Below the pieces are notes generated by a model. The model was not told where the DNA came from, did not search any database, and saw nothing but the letters and a program-made list of their open reading frames with translations. A program made the position numbers and the translations under genes. From contig NZ_CAJGZP010000001.1 in assembly GCF_904846155.1 (NCBI RefSeq), positions 2,108,001 through 2,172,000 on the forward strand: a stretch of DNA of 64,000 nucleotides, written 5' to 3'. This document shows positions 45,808 through 55,018 of the stretch, piece after piece. The DNA comes from Psychrobacter fulvigenes. Lineage in GTDB: Bacteria > Pseudomonadota > Gammaproteobacteria > Pseudomonadales > Moraxellaceae. Each line of letters opens with the position of its first letter. Within the stretch, counting starts at the first letter, position 1.

Positions 45808-47025
45808 ATGCGCCCTGTTGGCAACACGTTTATCAAACTATCATCGGTGACCCTGCTTGCCCTAAGTATCAACTTGGTGGGCTGTCAAACTTTCAAAAAC
45901 CTGACTGGCAAGGATGACGATGCCGTTGAAACTGCCGAAAAGTCCGAACAAGCTTACTATAGTGACGCCATCACTCAGATTGACAAAGGACGCTATACGC
46001 AGTCCATTGAAGACTTGACCAATTTGCGCACCTTTTATCCTACTGGGCAATACGCCGAACAAGCGCTACTTGACATCATGTACGCGCAATATGCCAGTGG
46101 TAATTTCGAAACGGCTGCCGCAAGTGCCGATCGATTCATCAGTCTATATCCTTCTAACCCACAAGTCAGCTATGCTTATTACGTACGCGGCGTCGCCAAT
46201 ATGGAAGGCTCATCTGATGGCTTAAAGATATTTAAGCTCAATCAAGCTGAGCGTGATACAGCTTACTTACGTATCGCCTTCGCCAACTTCCAAGAGCTTA
46301 TCAATAAATACCCCAATAGCCCTTATGCGCCAGATGCGGCGCAGCGTATGACCTTTATCTATAACCAGTTTGCCCAAAGCGAGCTGACGGCTGCTAACTG
46401 GTACATTGAGCGTCAAGCCCATGTCGCTGCCGTCAACCGTGCTAAGTGGGTCTTTCAGTACTATCCACTTAGTGAGGCAGTCCCTGAAGCCATTGCTATC
46501 TTGGCCTATAGCCATCAACAGCTAGGACTGACCGATTTAGCAAAAGAGTATAAAACGCTACTGCAAATCAACTATCCAAATTGGCTCACCAGTGACGGCC
46601 GTGTCAGACTGTCTACCAAGGCTGACCGCTCGTGGTTAAACAAGCTCACCTTTGGCCAGCTTGGACGTGCCAGCTTAAAAGATGAGTCTATGAGTGCAGG
46701 GGATTACACTGGAGCGACCAAAACTCAGATGGTGAGAGGTGCATCTCAGCTGAAACTACCAGCTGATAACATGGCGGCACCTGCTGCGGGTGCTCCTACC
46801 CAGCGCCGTGGTATCAATATCGGTCTAGGTCTACCTGAAAGCTCAACCGAGCAAGTTTCTGGTCAAGGCAGTGCGAGCGCGGCAGCAAAAGAAGCCGCTG
46901 TTGATCTACCAAATATCAACCCTACTCGCCGCACCGTGCTACCTAATGAAAGTGGCCTCGATCGTATTCGTTTGACACCATCTGATCCAGATACTGATAT
47001 GACAGATATGGATGAAACAAACTAA
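45808..47025 (+). CDS. bamD: Outer membrane protein assembly factor BamD
   Basis: A 405-residue lipoprotein of the Bam complex that folds beta-barrel proteins into the outer membrane. The lipobox is INLVGC, followed by five TPR-like repeats: SDAITQIDKGRYTQSIEDL (~58), PTGQYAEQALLDIMYAQYASGNFETA, NPQVSYAYYVRGVANM, PNSPYAPDAAQRM, and VPEAIAILAYSHQQLGL. E. coli BamD is ~245 residues; here an extra ~130-residue Ala/Thr/Pro-rich, probably disordered tail follows. The ATG at 45808 has GGAGAAG upstream and begins the signal peptide directly. An open frame 47 codons upstream is judged fortuitous. Confidence 0.92.
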   Translation: MRPVGNTFIKLSSVTLLALSINLVGCQTFKNLTGKDDDAVETAEKSEQAYYSDAITQIDKGRYTQSIEDLTNLRTFYPTGQYAEQALLDIMYAQYASGNFETAAASADRFISLYPSNPQVSYAYYVRGVANMEGSSDGLKIFKLNQAERDTAYLRIAFANFQELINKYPNSPYAPDAAQRMTFIYNQFAQSELTAANWYIERQAHVAAVNRAKWVFQYYPLSEAVPEAIAILAYSHQQLGLTDLAKEYKTLLQINYPNWLTSDGRVRLSTKADRSWLNKLTFGQLGRASLKDESMSAGDYTGATKTQMVRGASQLKLPADNMAAPAAGAPTQRRGINIGLGLPESSTEQVSGQGSASAAAKEAAVDLPNINPTRRTVLPNESGLDRIRLTPSDPDTDMTDMDETN

Positions 47026-47066
47026 GCGGCTTGGATAAACGAGCAAAAATAATACGAGCACAAACA

Positions 47067-47101
47067 ATAAGGCCAACTATATAATGATAGTTGGCCTTAT
47101 T
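47067..47101 (+). terminator. Intrinsic terminator after bamD
   Basis: ATAAGGCCAACTAT and ATAGTTGGCCTTAT form a perfect 14-bp stem with a six-base loop followed by TTT, about 40 bases after the stop. Confidence 0.85.
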
Positions 47102-47195
47102 TGCCTGTATTTACACCACTCAACTGCTTTTGTGCTATAAATATAAAATCAATAAAATAACTGTCATCTTATTCCGTGGTTAACTGTCTGTACCT

Positions 47196-49361
47196 ATGAG
47201 CATCCCTAATCATATTCTCGAACAATTAAATAGCCAAGCTGATCTCATCAGTATCATTGGTCGTCATACCACGCTTAAACGCGCAGGCAGTGAATATAAA
47301 GGCTGCTGTCCATTCCATGGTGAAAAGTCACCCTCGTTTTATGTCAATCCACAAAAAAACATCTATCACTGCTTTGGCTGTAGTGTCGGCGGCAATGCCA
47401 TTAGCTTTTTACGCGATTATGAAAACCTAACTTTTATCGAAGCGGTCAATGAGCTATCAAAGCAAACTGGCATCGAAGTACCAAAGGATGAGCAACGAAA
47501 CGTTAGCTATCAGCGTACTAAACAAAAACCAGTCAGCCAGCCAGTAGCAAAGCCCGCAGCGGCAAGCACAAAAGTACAGCCCATTACAGCGAGACCTGAG
47601 TCCTCAGCAGACATACCACCCGACTATCATAATCAAGGTAATAATGATTATGGTAACCCATATAGCGATATCTATAGCAGTGGTTATGATGACTTACCGC
47701 CTCAAGCTCTTTATGATGCTGCTCCTTACGATAATGACGCTTATGCCCAGCCATATTATGATGAAGGTGATAGTAGCTATCCGCCAGCATGGCCGTCAGA
47801 TACAGACGATGGTATGGTATTGCATGGCGATAATGGCAACGCTGAGCAAGATGGCAATCTATATGAGTTATTAGAACAAATTCAGCAGTTTTATCAGCAT
47901 AACTTGACGACACATCCGCATGCCAAGCATTACTTTGTCGCGCGCGGCATTACTGAAGAGATCTTTGAGGCGTTTGGTCTTGGCTATGCGCCCTATGGTT
48001 GGCAGCATCTTGAGCATCAATTCCCACAAGATATTGAAGGGCTCAAAGCTTTAGGTTTGGTGCGCCAATCAGAGTCTGGACGCGATTATGACCTGCTGCG
48101 TGATCGTGTCATCTTCCCGATTCGTGACAATCAGGGCCGCACCATTGGTTTCGGTGGTCGGGCGCTCGATGATGAGGTAAAACCCAAGTACATTAACTCC
48201 TCAGATTCACCTATTTTTCATAAGCAGCACGTCCTGTACGGCTATTATGAATCTCGCCAACAGCGCGCAGACCGCTGGTTGGTCGTAGAAGGCTACATGG
48301 ATGTCATCGCCTTATACCAAGCAGGTATTTATGGGGCGGTCGCATCGATGGGTACAGCGATTAATGAAAGTCAGATCTCGCGCTTATTAACGCTGAACCC
48401 TACATTAACGTTGAGCTTCGATGGCGACAGCGCTGGACAAAAAGCCGCTTGGCGTACGCTTGAAGTTGCCCTGCCTGTGCTGAGTGATGATAAAGAACTG
48501 CGGTTTTTGACTCTGCCCAACGGCCATGATCCTGACACCTTTATCAAGGCTAACGGTAGCGAGGCCATGCGCGAGCAAATCACCAACGCCATGCCACTAT
48601 CACAGTATATTTTTGCCTATCTAAGTGAGCGTCATGATTTGTCTTTGGCAGAAGGCAAAGCCAAGCTGATGTCACAAGTACGCAACCTGACCATGTCATT
48701 ACCCAAAGGCAGTAGTTTTCGCTATCTGCTCAATAACGACATTTACCAAAAGCTTGGTGGCAGACGCAGCCAAAATGTCGAGGCCAAAGACGCACTGCTA
48801 GATTTTGATGGTGACATGACCATCAGTCAGCAATTGCAGCTGTGCTTTTTGTTTCAACCGCGCAGCTTACGAGAAGACCCTATCGAGGATATCTGGCAAC
48901 GGGCTGGTATTGACCGCATAGACTTGCCCGCTCATATCAAACAAAGAGCAGCGACGGATGCTTTTCGGCCACTCGCTTGGGAAGATCTACAGGATGTGGC
49001 ACTATTAGATGTGGTCAGTACTATCAAACGCTGTCTTGCGTACTTGCCAGCAGATGTCAACGCCGCTGCGCATTTCATTATGTCCAATGTGCAGCCTATC
49101 ACTCAAGAAAACCTGAGCCGCAGTTGGAGTGGGTTTTATAAAACATTGACAGCTAGAAACATTTTAAGCCTTGATGAGCTGATTGAAAACTTAGTCTTGC
49201 AACTGCTGAAGCTACTTATGCAAAAAAAGATGCAAGAGTTGATTAAAAACCCTGACCATATCAAACTGGCTATTGTCAGAAAACAAGCACAGCGCTTAGA
49301 TGACTGGCTACGCGCACAGCAAGCCGAGCAATCAGCACAAATGGTGACCGTTCAATCTTAA
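47196..49361 (+). CDS. dnaG: DNA primase
   Basis: A 721-residue primase that makes RNA primers at the replication fork. The N-terminal CHC2 zinc finger is CCPFHGEKSPSFYV to YHCFGC (~38-63). The RNA-polymerase core begins near residue 225 (LYELLEQIQQFYQ) and contains VIFPIRDNQGRTIGFGGRAL (~307) and the TOPRIM motifs VVEGYMDVIAL (~364) and LSFDGDSAGQKAA (~407). The C-terminal helicase-binding domain covers ~580-721. Between zinc finger and core is an unusual ~120-residue linker rich in Tyr, Asp, Pro and Asn (residues ~105-225), which explains the excess over the usual ~580-650 residues. Confidence 0.95.
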   Translation: MSIPNHILEQLNSQADLISIIGRHTTLKRAGSEYKGCCPFHGEKSPSFYVNPQKNIYHCFGCSVGGNAISFLRDYENLTFIEAVNELSKQTGIEVPKDEQRNVSYQRTKQKPVSQPVAKPAAASTKVQPITARPESSADIPPDYHNQGNNDYGNPYSDIYSSGYDDLPPQALYDAAPYDNDAYAQPYYDEGDSSYPPAWPSDTDDGMVLHGDNGNAEQDGNLYELLEQIQQFYQHNLTTHPHAKHYFVARGITEEIFEAFGLGYAPYGWQHLEHQFPQDIEGLKALGLVRQSESGRDYDLLRDRVIFPIRDNQGRTIGFGGRALDDEVKPKYINSSDSPIFHKQHVLYGYYESRQQRADRWLVVEGYMDVIALYQAGIYGAVASMGTAINESQISRLLTLNPTLTLSFDGDSAGQKAAWRTLEVALPVLSDDKELRFLTLPNGHDPDTFIKANGSEAMREQITNAMPLSQYIFAYLSERHDLSLAEGKAKLMSQVRNLTMSLPKGSSFRYLLNNDIYQKLGGRRSQNVEAKDALLDFDGDMTISQQLQLCFLFQPRSLREDPIEDIWQRAGIDRIDLPAHIKQRAATDAFRPLAWEDLQDVALLDVVSTIKRCLAYLPADVNAAAHFIMSNVQPITQENLSRSWSGFYKTLTARNILSLDELIENLVLQLLKLLMQKKMQELIKNPDHIKLAIVRKQAQRLDDWLRAQQAEQSAQMVTVQS

Positions 49362-49556
49362 TTTGTATTAATAAAGTGGCAGCCCTTTAAAACATCGCCT
49401 ATTGCCCCCATTGTTTATGGATATGGCATACATATACTAATAATGAAATATTTAGCCATATAAACCATAACAGTATGGCTGCACTGTGCTCGATAGCTGC
49501 GGTCTGTGTTAAACTATGCCGCTGTTTTATATTAGTTGCTATTTTCCAGCAGCTTA

Positions 49557-49725
49557 GGGCGTGTCCTCATTTTGAAAATGATGATAAAAATGAGATAAAT
49601 TGAAGTCAAACAAGGAAAATAACGCAGATAATATCGGGATACTAGCCAGTTATTTGACGTCGTTTGGCAAAATTTAGCCATTTTTAGTCCATTTAGATGC
49701 AATCGTTCAGATTGAGGACACGTCC
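49557..49725. mobile_element. MITE-like element, 169 bp, TA target duplication
   Basis: Terminal inverted repeats match at 17 of 20 positions: GGGCGTGTCCTCATTTTGAA at the left, and GGACGTGTCCTCAATCTGAA read inward from the right. Both ends are flanked by TA (49555-49556 and 49726-49727), the target duplication of IS630/Tc1-type and some IS5-type transposons. There is no open frame of note. It lies in the 643-base dnaG-rpoD gap; the rest of that gap is AT-rich and should hold the rpoD promoter. Confidence 0.7.
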
Positions 49726-50004
49726 TAGTACGTCCAGAATTTATTGATAATTATATGATCTGTTTTTAAAAGCATTTAGGGTATTTAATAATTTTTTGCT
49801 TAGTAACTATTTTATTTATTTAATAATATTTTTATTTCGTAATTTTATTGTAGTTTTTTGAGCCTTTATTCATATCAACTCATTTTCGTTATCATTGACA
49901 TCCCCTACGCCTTTTTGTGATCAATCGACTGATTGGATCCACGCACCGAGCAAGCGCTGGCACGTCATATCACGGAAATGTCCGACGCAAGTAAGTGAGT
50001 ATTT

Positions 50005-51888
50005 ATGAACGATAAGTCCATTTCTAAGTCCACCTCGCAACTGGCCACCTTAATTCAAATGGGTAAAGAGCAAGGGTATCTTACCTATGCTGAGGTGAAT
50101 GACCAACTGCCCGAATCCATCACAGAAAGTGATCAGATCGAAGACATCGTCCAGATGTTGACAGACGTCGGTATCAAAATCTTTGAATCAGCGCCTGATG
50201 CTGATGACATTTTGATGAACGACGAATCAAGTGACGACGACATGGCAGCGGATGAAGCCGCAGCGGTACTTGCCTCTGTAGAGACTGAGCCTGGTCGTAC
50301 CACCGACCCTGTGCGTATGTATATGCGTGAAATGGGTACCGTTGATTTGTTGACCCGTGAAGGTGAGATTGTCATTGCCAAGCGTATCGAGGAAGGTATC
50401 CGCGATGTGCAGCATGCCATGGCTTATTGGCCAGGTACGGTACAGTTTATTTTAGATGAATATCAGCGTGTATTAGACGGTGAAAAAAAGCTTGCCGATG
50501 TCATCACAGGCTTTTTAGATCTTGAAGAAGATACGGACAAAGCCGCTGAAAAAGAAGAGAAAGTCCCTGTCATCAAGCCAAAAGCCAATGCAAAGGCTAA
50601 AGACGTTGATGATGAAGACGAAGAAGAAGAAGTCGAAGAGGAAGAAGTCGAAGAGGAAGAAGAAGAAACAGGCGGTATTGATCCTGAAGAAGTGCGTATG
50701 CGCCTCGAAGAGATCGAGCATTTATTTATCAAAGCAAAAAAAGCTTTGGCTGAATATGGCCGCGGTAGCGAGCAAGCAAATGAAGCTTATGAGCAACTTG
50801 CCAGCCGCTTTATGCTGCTCAAGCTCAACAACCGTATGTCTGATCAAGTAATGGCGATTATGCACGATGTCTATGATGATGTGCGTAAACAAGAGCGTCA
50901 GATTATGCGTTTGGTGATTCGCCGTGGTCGTATGCCGCGTTCAGAGTTCCGCAAAACCTTCCCAAGCAATGAAACCAACGTTGATTGGCTCACCGAGCGT
51001 CTAAAAGGCAAGCCTGCCTTCGCTGAACATTTAGAAAAAGTCATTGATGACGTCATCCTCCTACAGCGTAAAATCCTTGATTACGAGCAAAGACTCGACA
51101 TGGACATTCGTGATATGAAGGACGTCGCTCGCCGTATGGCTGTTGGTGAAGCCAAAGCCCGCCGCGCCAAAAAAGAGATGGTCGAAGCCAACTTACGCCT
51201 AGTTATTTCTATCGCCAAAAAGTATACCAACCGTGGTTTACAGTTCTTGGACTTAATCCAAGAAGGTAACATTGGTCTGATGAAAGCGGTCGATAAGTTT
51301 GAATATCGCCGTGGTTATAAATTCTCAACCTATGCCACATGGTGGATTCGTCAGGCGATTACCCGCTCTATCGCTGACCAAGCACGTACCATTCGTATTC
51401 CGGTACATATGATTGAGACCATTAACAAAATAAACCGCGTCTCACGTCAGCTCTTACAAGAGATGGGACGCGAGCCTACGCCTGAGGAATTGGGCGAACG
51501 CTTAGAGATGGACGAAGTCAAAGTGCGTAAAGTACTGAAGATTGCCAAAGAGCCTATCTCTATGGAGACGCCAATCGGTGATGATGAAGACTCGCATCTA
51601 GGCGATTTCATCGAAGATGGTACTATCTCAAGCCCTGTGGACGATGCGACGGCAGCTGGTCTGCGCGAAGCGACTCGTGATGTACTTGGCAACTTAACTG
51701 AGCGTGAAGCGCGTGTGCTAAAAATGCGTTTCGGTATCGATATGCCAACCGATCATACGCTTGAAGAGGTCGGCAAGCAGTTCGATGTGACGCGTGAACG
51801 TATCCGTCAGATCGAGGCAAAAGCGTTGCGTAAGTTACGTCATCCGTCACGTTCTGAGCACCTGCGCTCTTTCCTTGAGAATGACTGA
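50005..51888 (+). CDS. rpoD: RNA polymerase primary sigma factor RpoD
   Basis: A 627-residue housekeeping sigma-70. Region 1.1 is at the N terminus ([20 protein letters not shown]), region 1.2 at [21 protein letters not shown] (~96), then a non-conserved region. Regions 2.1-2.4 ([20 protein letters not shown] onwards, ~393; [20 protein letters not shown]), region 3, and region 4.2 ([20 protein letters not shown], ~588) follow. Within the non-conserved region there is an almost uninterrupted acidic block of about 25 residues (Asp/Glu, ~202-226). An AAGTAAG stretch lies upstream of the ATG. Confidence 0.97.
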   Translation: MNDKSISKSTSQLATLIQMGKEQGYLTYAEVNDQLPESITESDQIEDIVQMLTDVGIKIFESAPDADDILMNDESSDDDMAADEAAAVLASVETEPGRTTDPVRMYMREMGTVDLLTREGEIVIAKRIEEGIRDVQHAMAYWPGTVQFILDEYQRVLDGEKKLADVITGFLDLEEDTDKAAEKEEKVPVIKPKANAKAKDVDDEDEEEEVEEEEVEEEEEETGGIDPEEVRMRLEEIEHLFIKAKKALAEYGRGSEQANEAYEQLASRFMLLKLNNRMSDQVMAIMHDVYDDVRKQERQIMRLVIRRGRMPRSEFRKTFPSNETNVDWLTERLKGKPAFAEHLEKVIDDVILLQRKILDYEQRLDMDIRDMKDVARRMAVGEAKARRAKKEMVEANLRLVISIAKKYTNRGLQFLDLIQEGNIGLMKAVDKFEYRRGYKFSTYATWWIRQAITRSIADQARTIRIPVHMIETINKINRVSRQLLQEMGREPTPEELGERLEMDEVKVRKVLKIAKEPISMETPIGDDEDSHLGDFIEDGTISSPVDDATAAGLREATRDVLGNLTEREARVLKMRFGIDMPTDHTLEEVGKQFDVTRERIRQIEAKALRKLRHPSRSEHLRSFLEND

Positions 51889-51923
51889 TTTATCTAAACG
51901 TATATAAACATTCTTAAAATCAA

Positions 51924-51957
51924 ATCAAAAAAGCTGAGCATGTCTCAGCTTTTTTTG
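51924..51957 (+). terminator. Intrinsic terminator after rpoD
   Basis: AAAAAAGCTGAG and CTCAGCTTTTTTT form the stem with a short CATGT loop, about 40 bases after the stop. Confidence 0.88.
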
Positions 51958-52100
51958 TGCCTGAATTATGCTTGTCAGATAGCCATTGCTGATGGTTCCT
52001 TGAACATGACTTGCTAATGATGACTGAGTTCGTCTATCATATGGCTCGACTGCTTGAATAATAGCAGCTCGAACTCATTTTATATATATTTCTAAAAAAC

Positions 52101-52230
52101 CTTGTCGGGGTGCTTTGATTTTAGATTTCGTTTATAGACCGTAATTATTAAGTCTATTGAAATCTAAAATCATGGCTGAGAGTTACCCGCGAACCTGATG
52201 CAGTTAGCACTGACGTAGGAAACAAGCGTG
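52101..52230 (+). promoter_or_regulatory. TPP riboswitch (THI element)
   Basis: Conserved segments occur in the correct order: CGGGGTGC near 52106, GGCTGAGAGTTACCC near 52175, GAACCTGATGCAGTTAGCAC, and GACGTAGGAAACAAGC ending near 52227. The P3 arm is extended, with GATTTTAGATTTC pairing with GAAATCTAAAATC. It precedes tenA, a thiamine salvage gene, so thiamine diphosphate should repress expression. Confidence 0.92.
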
Positions 52231-52273
52231 ACATTTTGCAGCACCTCTCTTAAGCATATATTGCTAAGTAATT

Positions 52274-52309
52274 CTTGCCGGTTTATTCACATAAGCTGGT
52301 AAGTTTTTT
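52274..52309 (+). terminator. Riboswitch expression-platform terminator
   Basis: CTTGCCGGTTTA pairs with TAAGCTGGTAAG (12 bp with three wobble pairs, six-base loop), followed by six T residues. Placed ~45 bases after the aptamer and ahead of tenA, it suggests control by premature transcription termination when TPP is bound. Confidence 0.75.
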
Positions 52310-52374
52310 GTGTCTGCTCACTTCTCGTCTCCTACCCTTTGCTTACTTGCACTTTATAACAGTAAGTGAAAACC

Positions 52375-53022
52375 ATGAACTACCAAACACTACGTCACAA
52401 CTGCCCGTCATGGGATGACTACATTCAGCATGATTTTGTCAAACAGCTGGCCGCTGGCACGCTCGCCTCTGACAGCTTTCGCCACTACCTCGTGCAAGAC
52501 TATTTATATCTGATTCACTATACCCGCGTGATGGCGTTGAGCGTGTATAAAAGTGACACATTGGCACAAATGCGCGTGGGTCAAGCAGGTATCAACGCCA
52601 TGCTCGATATGGAGATTGGCATGTATTTGGACTTCTGTCGCCAATGGGACATACCACTTGCGCAGGTAGAGGGCGCTGCTGAATCTGCCGCAACCATCGC
52701 CTATAGCCGCTATATATTAGACGCTGCAATGTCAGGCTCACTGGCTGAGCTGTACGCCGCTATTGCCCCTTGCTTGATGGGCTATGGAGAAATTGGCAAA
52801 CGCATCAAAGCCGAGGGCTTTATCGCGGGCAATCCTTACCAGCCATGGATTGATGTGTTTTCTAGTGATGAGTTCCAAGCGATTACCGCGCAAAACGAAG
52901 CACAGATTGATGCGCTCTTAGCAGAGGCCAGCCCTGCTCAGGCAGACAAGTTCCAACAGCTATTTGACACCGCTGCGCGTATGGAGGTCAATTTTTGGCA
53001 GCAAGCGTTGGATCTGTCATAG
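52375..53022 (+). CDS. tenA: TenA family aminopyrimidine aminohydrolase (thiaminase II)
   Basis: About 215 residues. TenA hydrolyses the amino group of aminopyrimidine thiamine breakdown products so the pyrimidine can be reused. Visible features are SFRHYLVQDYLYLIHYTRVM (~35-54), a cysteine in AIAPCLMGYGEIG (near the position of the catalytic cysteine), and the late glutamate in RMEVNFW. A GTG at 52366 is in frame three codons earlier; the ATG at 52375 is preferred. A TPP riboswitch lies immediately upstream, which agrees with the function. Confidence 0.93.
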   Translation: MNYQTLRHNCPSWDDYIQHDFVKQLAAGTLASDSFRHYLVQDYLYLIHYTRVMALSVYKSDTLAQMRVGQAGINAMLDMEIGMYLDFCRQWDIPLAQVEGAAESAATIAYSRYILDAAMSGSLAELYAAIAPCLMGYGEIGKRIKAEGFIAGNPYQPWIDVFSSDEFQAITAQNEAQIDALLAEASPAQADKFQQLFDTAARMEVNFWQQALDLS

Positions 53023-53077
53023 CCATATTTTTTATAAATAAATATCTAACTTAACCCACTACTTAAGGAGAAACACC

Positions 53078-53776
53078 ATGGCAGCATTTGATGAACACGC
53101 AAGCGCCTACGACAGCTGGTTTTTTGATAATCAAAACTTACTCACCAGCGAGCTAAAACTGGTCGCGCATTTTTTGGACAAAGATAGTGAGATATTGTCT
53201 ATCGGCTGCGGTAGTGGCCTGTTTGAGTCGCTACTAGCAAAGGATTACGATATCCATATTACCCATGGTATCGAGCCTTCAAAAGACATGGCAGCAGTCG
53301 CTGAGAAGCGCGGATTAAAAGTAGATATCAGCCCTGCCGAAACCTGCGAGATTGCGCCTAATACCTTTGACATCATCATGTTTAACGGCAGTGTCAGCTA
53401 TATCAGTGACCTGGATATCTGTATAAAAAAGGCATTTGACGCTCTAAAAACTGGCGGCAAGCTCATCCTTATCGATGTCCCAAAAGAAAGCGGCTTTGCC
53501 AGTCTGTATAACTTGGCGAGCGCCGTCGATACTTGGGAGCATCCGCTACTTGCGCACATCTCCCCTGCTGACCCTTATCCTATTGAACTGGTGAAATCAG
53601 CAAACTGGCGCACCACTGATGAAAAAACCGCCCTGATGCAAGCCAATGGCTTTGTTGATTTTGAGTATGCCCAGACCTTACTGACGCACCCGATGTATGC
53701 CAATGACAAAGTCCAAGAAGTCGTCGAAGGCTATGATCGCGGTGACTATGTGGCGGTTTGTGGGTATAAAAGATAA
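53078..53776 (+). CDS. Class I SAM-dependent methyltransferase
   Basis: A 232-residue Rossmann-fold methyltransferase. Motif I is ILSIGCGSGLFESLL (~44-58), the acidic ribose-binding residue lies in THGIEPSKDM, and motifs IV-VI follow (FDIIMFNGSVSYISD, LKTGGKLILIDVPKE). It starts 55 bases after tenA with AAGGAGAAACACC before the ATG. No terminator was seen between them, so it is probably under the same TPP riboswitch. The substrate is unknown; a link to thiamine-related small molecules is inference. Confidence 0.87.
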   Translation: MAAFDEHASAYDSWFFDNQNLLTSELKLVAHFLDKDSEILSIGCGSGLFESLLAKDYDIHITHGIEPSKDMAAVAEKRGLKVDISPAETCEIAPNTFDIIMFNGSVSYISDLDICIKKAFDALKTGGKLILIDVPKESGFASLYNLASAVDTWEHPLLAHISPADPYPIELVKSANWRTTDEKTALMQANGFVDFEYAQTLLTHPMYANDKVQEVVEGYDRGDYVAVCGYKR

Positions 53777-53943
53777 GTCGCTTACTTGTAGTTATCATTG
53801 CTCATACTTATCATGCTTTATATTAAGCAATCACACGTCGCCATCGTCATCCCAGCACTTGAATAACCACCCAACTGCCACTATATATAGTGAACAGAGC
53901 GACAGGCATTAACAAAGCTATCCATCCAAAGCTTTAGATCCAT

Positions 53944-53980
53944 GAAAGAGCTGAGCAAATCTCAGCTCTTTGACTTTTTT
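53944..53980 (+). terminator. Intrinsic terminator after the methyltransferase gene
   Basis: GAAAGAGCTGAG and CTCAGCTCTTTG form the stem, then CTTTTTT. It closes the tenA-methyltransferase unit about 170 bases after the stop and abuts a MITE-like element. Confidence 0.75.
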
Positions 53981-53987
53981 GGTAGTA

Positions 53988-54252
53988 GGGTCTATTGAAC
54001 ATTTAAATGTGGTACTGGCAGTAGCTATTTTTTAGGTAATACGCAGTGAAATTTTTGAGGCCTAGTCATTCTAGGTTAAACAATTTCGCCATGTATTAGC
54101 AAAAAATAGCCCTGCCCCGAAGGGCTGATGCTAGAATCACTCCAAACAGTGTTGCAACCCTAGCTAAGGTCTCGACATTATCGTCGGCTTGCGCCTAGTT
54201 TGGAGCGATTATAGCGATCAGCAGTCCTAATATTTGAATGTTCAATAGACCC
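53988..54252. mobile_element. MITE-like element, 265 bp, TA target duplication
   Basis: The ends are near-perfect inverted repeats: GGGTCTATTGAACATTTAAA at the left, and GGGTCTATTGAACATTCAAA read inward from the right. TA lies outside each end (53986-53987, 54253-54254). The interior has a small hairpin AGCCCTGCCCCGAAGGGCT and no credible coding frame. It is inserted between the methyltransferase terminator and the DUF493 gene. Confidence 0.78.
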
Positions 54253-54295
54253 TAATGTTAAAGCCCATATTTCAATAAAAAATAAGGATGCCATC

Positions 54296-54691
54296 ATGAG
54301 TGATGACCCAAGAGACACCAGCAACCAAAACCACAGCAATCAAGATCAAGCGCCCAAAAGAGATGTCAAAGTCACAGAGCTAGTTGCCAACGACGGTATC
54401 TTGAAGGGTAAAAAAACTAATGTGCAGAATCCAGAGCTGTGGGAGTTCCCAATGGACTACCCGATGAGCATCATCGGTCACGAAGGTGAGCATGAGAGTC
54501 TGCTCAATGAATTGAAGCTGATTCTTGGTAGTCAGTTTCCAAAGTTTGATTTGGCCTCTATGCAAGTCAAGCCTTCCAAAACAGGCCGCTTTCATTCAGT
54601 CCGTGTCAACCTACACTTAACTGCTGTTGAGCAAGTGAACGAGCTGTATGCCGCACTTGAGAGTGCCAAGACGGTACGTATGGTGGTTTAA
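54296..54691 (+). CDS. DUF493 / YbeD family protein
   Basis: A 131-residue small cytoplasmic protein. After a ~40-residue polar tail comes the DUF493 domain: LWEFPMDYPMSIIGHEGEH, LLNELKLILG, then a beta-alpha-beta ferredoxin-like fold ending VNELYAALESAKTVRMVV. In E. coli the YbeD gene lies next to lipB; here it is isolated. The fold resembles ACT-like regulatory domains, so a small-molecule or protein-binding role is plausible. AATAAGGATGCCATC precedes the ATG. Confidence 0.82.
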   Translation: MSDDPRDTSNQNHSNQDQAPKRDVKVTELVANDGILKGKKTNVQNPELWEFPMDYPMSIIGHEGEHESLLNELKLILGSQFPKFDLASMQVKPSKTGRFHSVRVNLHLTAVEQVNELYAALESAKTVRMVV

Positions 54692-54755
54692 TATAACGAG
54701 TCCAATTTATCTTTAAGCGCAAAATATTGGAAGTACAATCGCTGACAATATCCTC

Positions 54756-54786
54756 AATCGTCATCCATATGGGTGGCGATTTTTTG
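54756..54786 (+). terminator. Intrinsic terminator after the DUF493 gene
   Basis: AATCGTCATCC pairs with GGGTGGCGATT across a four-base loop, followed by TTTTT. Confidence 0.75.
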
Positions 54787-55018
54787 CGGTCTCAGGTACA
54801 ATCAGCCGCGCTGTAGTCAGCATTATATTGACGGTTAAGGCTCAGTCATTTATCAGATGACAAAACGAGAATTGCAACCCATTTTTTACAAAATATTTTA
54901 TTATTTTTGCCATTCTCGCCTAACCCTTATACCATCGTCCTTTGCTCAAATCCAAACCCCATTAATACCTACAACAACATATATCCACTATAAAATCAAT
55001 ATAGCTTTTTCAAAAATT

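Noticed and set aside
47584..47913. A 109-codon minus-strand frame opposite dnaG
   Set aside because: It is a by-product of the low-complexity linker in dnaG; the product is rich in His and Tyr with no domain.
50463..50732. Serine- and phenylalanine-rich minus-strand frames opposite rpoD
   Set aside because: They are the antisense reading of the GAA/GAG acidic repeat and show no protein-like composition.
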